Shown piece by piece: positions 62,755-64,000 of a stretch of DNA of 64,000 nucleotides; position 1 is the stretch's first letter, and each line of letters starts with the position of its first letter. Under the pieces are notes generated by a model. That model was not told where the DNA came from and did not search any database. It saw only the letters and a program-made list of their open reading frames with translations. Origin of the DNA: Yersinia kristensenii (GTDB lineage: Bacteria; Pseudomonadota; Gammaproteobacteria; Enterobacterales; Enterobacteriaceae); contig NZ_UHIY01000001.1 in assembly GCF_900460525.1 (NCBI RefSeq), positions 4,154,001-4,218,000 on the forward strand, read 5' to 3'. A program made the position numbers and the translations under genes.

Positions 62755-62839
62755 TTATTGAAAAGAATTTAACGACGTAAGTAGCATAAACAGCCGCTTA
62801 GCCGTTCTATATAGCGCTAACCTTACCGCAACAGCAAGG

Positions 62840-64000
62840 CTAGCGGTAGCGTTTTATCGGGCTATTTTGATCCTGCTCAGCCAGCCATGCCAGCTTTTCA
62901 CCAATTTTGCCTTCCAGACCTCGGGATGACGGTAAATAGTAGCGAGTTGCGGCCATTTCTGGCGGGAAATAGTTCTCACCAGCAGCATAAGCATGTTGTT
63001 CATCATGGGCATAACGGTATTCAGCCCCTAGCCCCATTTCTTTCATGAGTTTGGTTGGCGCATTGCGCAGATGTTCCGGCACATCAAAATCAGGTTTATC
63101 ACGCGCATCCTGCATGGCTGCTTTAAACGCCGTGTAAACTGCATTACTTTTCGGCGCACAAGCCAGATAAACAATTGCCTGAGCAATGGCTCGCTCACCT
63201 TCCGCCGGACCAACACGGGTAAAACAGTCCCACGCTGATATAGCCACTTGCATCGCGCGAGGATCGGCATTACCGATATCTTCTGATGCAATGGCTAATA
63301 AACGCCGGGCCACATAGAGCGGATCGCCGCCCGCCGTAATAATTCGCGCATACCAATACAAAGCGGCATCTGGTGCGGACCCACGAATAGACTTATGGAC
63401 TGCCGAGATAAGGTCATAATAACGATCGCCTTTATTATCAAAGCGCGCACTACGTTCGCCAGACACTTCTTTCAGTAGGTCTGGGGTCAATACCCGCACC
63501 CCATTGGCATCTATTTCTGCCATATCTGCCATCATTTCAAGGCTGTTCAGGGCCCTGCGCGCATCGCCTCCCACCAATTCAGACATCATACGGCGAGTTT
63601 CATCTGGCAGTTTTATATTCTGCCCACCATAGCCCCGGCTGCTGTCTGACATTGCTTGCTCAATAACTTTTTCAATATCGGCAGCGGTGAGAGCTTTCAG
63701 CAAATAGACCCGAGCTCTAGAGAGCAACGCCGAATTCAGTTCAAATGACGGGTTTTCTGTTGTGGCGCCAATGAAAGTGATAGTGCCATCTTCAATATGG
63801 GGTAAAAATGCATCTTGCTGACTTTTATTGAAGCGATGGACTTCATCGACAAATAAAATTGTCCGCCGACCCGCATCACGGTTTTGCCGCGCGCGCTCAA
63901 TAGCTTCGCGAATCTCTTTAATGCCGGAAGTCACCGCAGAAATACGTTCGACATCTGCCTGTCCATAGCGACCAATAATTTCGGCTAGGGTGGTTTTGCC
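62840..64000 (-). CDS. rarA: Replication-associated recombination ATPase RarA (N-terminus outside window)
   Basis: AAA+ ATPase related to clamp loaders (MgsA), acting at blocked replication forks. The gene reads leftward and enters from the right edge, so about 387 of some 447 residues are present. It begins here inside the Walker A motif ([20 protein letters not shown] at the edge), followed by Walker [21 protein letters not shown] and the sensor region [12 protein letters not shown]. The C-terminal oligomerisation domain contains [18 protein letters not shown] [20 protein letters not shown] Met at 63934 is internal, not the start. Confidence 0.95.
   Translation of the reverse strand, partial: GKTTLAEIIGRYGQADVERISAVTSGIKEIREAIERARQNRDAGRRTILFVDEVHRFNKSQQDAFLPHIEDGTITFIGATTENPSFELNSALLSRARVYLLKALTAADIEKVIEQAMSDSSRGYGGQNIKLPDETRRMMSELVGGDARRALNSLEMMADMAEIDANGVRVLTPDLLKEVSGERSARFDNKGDRYYDLISAVHKSIRGSAPDAALYWYARIITAGGDPLYVARRLLAIASEDIGNADPRAMQVAISAWDCFTRVGPAEGERAIAQAIVYLACAPKSNAVYTAFKAAMQDARDKPDFDVPEHLRNAPTKLMKEMGLGAEYRYAHDEQHAYAAGENYFPPEMAATRYYLPSSRGLEGKIGEKLAWLAEQDQNSPIKRYR

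Overview
The window is a chromosomal segment of an enteric gamma-proteobacterium, most likely a Yersinia of the enterocolitica group. The genus call is inferred from protein-level identity to known Enterobacterales genes, from a gene order close to the E. coli 20-21 min region (pepN-pncB-asnS-ompF-aspC, gloC-mepK-ldtD-mukBEF-cmoM/elyC, ycbJ, kdsB-ycaR, lpxK-msbA-comEC, ihfB-rpsA-cmk, aroA-serC, ycaP-ansB, ycaO-focA-pflBA, ycaD-serS-rarA), and from ERIC-type repeats between genes. No database search was possible.

Layout. 1-7.4 kb: pepN (cut by the window edge), pncB, asnS, an OmpF-type porin and aspC. 7.5-13 kb: a CSS-EAL cyclic-di-GMP phosphodiesterase, then gloC, mepK and ldtD; the last two act on the same 3-3 peptidoglycan cross-links. 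13.4-20.6 kb: the condensin operon cmoM-mukF-mukE-mukB, with elyC divergent. 21.6-34.6 kb: ycbJ, kdsB-ycaR, a divergent cold-shock protein and a YdcJ/HglS-type enzyme (occupying the place of E. coli ycaQ), lpxK-msbA-comEC, and ihfB-rpsA-cmk. Many of these serve the envelope: Kdo activation, lipid A phosphorylation and export.

35.6-47.1 kb is the accessory part: an AT-rich heteropolymeric O-antigen (Wzx/Wzy) cluster inserted between cmk and aroA, where E. coli has ycaL. It reads on the minus strand from a 39-bp JUMPstart/ops element (RfaH antitermination) at 47103-47141. Order from the promoter side: wbpO/tviB-like dehydrogenase, wbpP-like C4-epimerase, wzx, wzy, two GT4 glycosyltransferases, qnlA/fnlA, an RmlD-like reductase (qnlB type), a WecB-like 2-epimerase and wbuB. 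The predicted sugars are UDP-GalNAcA and UDP-L-QuiNAc (or a closely related 2-acetamido-2,6-dideoxy-L-hexose). Three of these genes (wzx, qnlB, wbuB) are out of frame exactly at 8-9-base A/T runs. The cluster is bordered by a decayed galF on the aroA side and an IS3-type transposase remnant on the cmk side. It carries no wzz and no initiating transferase, so those must lie elsewhere.

48.8-64 kb returns to core genes: aroA-serC, ycaP, ansB, ycaO, the anaerobic formate block focA-pflB-pflA behind an FNR-like site, the MFS transporter ycaD, serS and rarA (cut by the right edge).

The window holds no convincing new defence or mobile system. The most informative unusual features are the position of the O-antigen locus, its three homopolymer frameshifts, the reductase type that changes the sugar prediction, and a Glu-to-Val change at the porin constriction.
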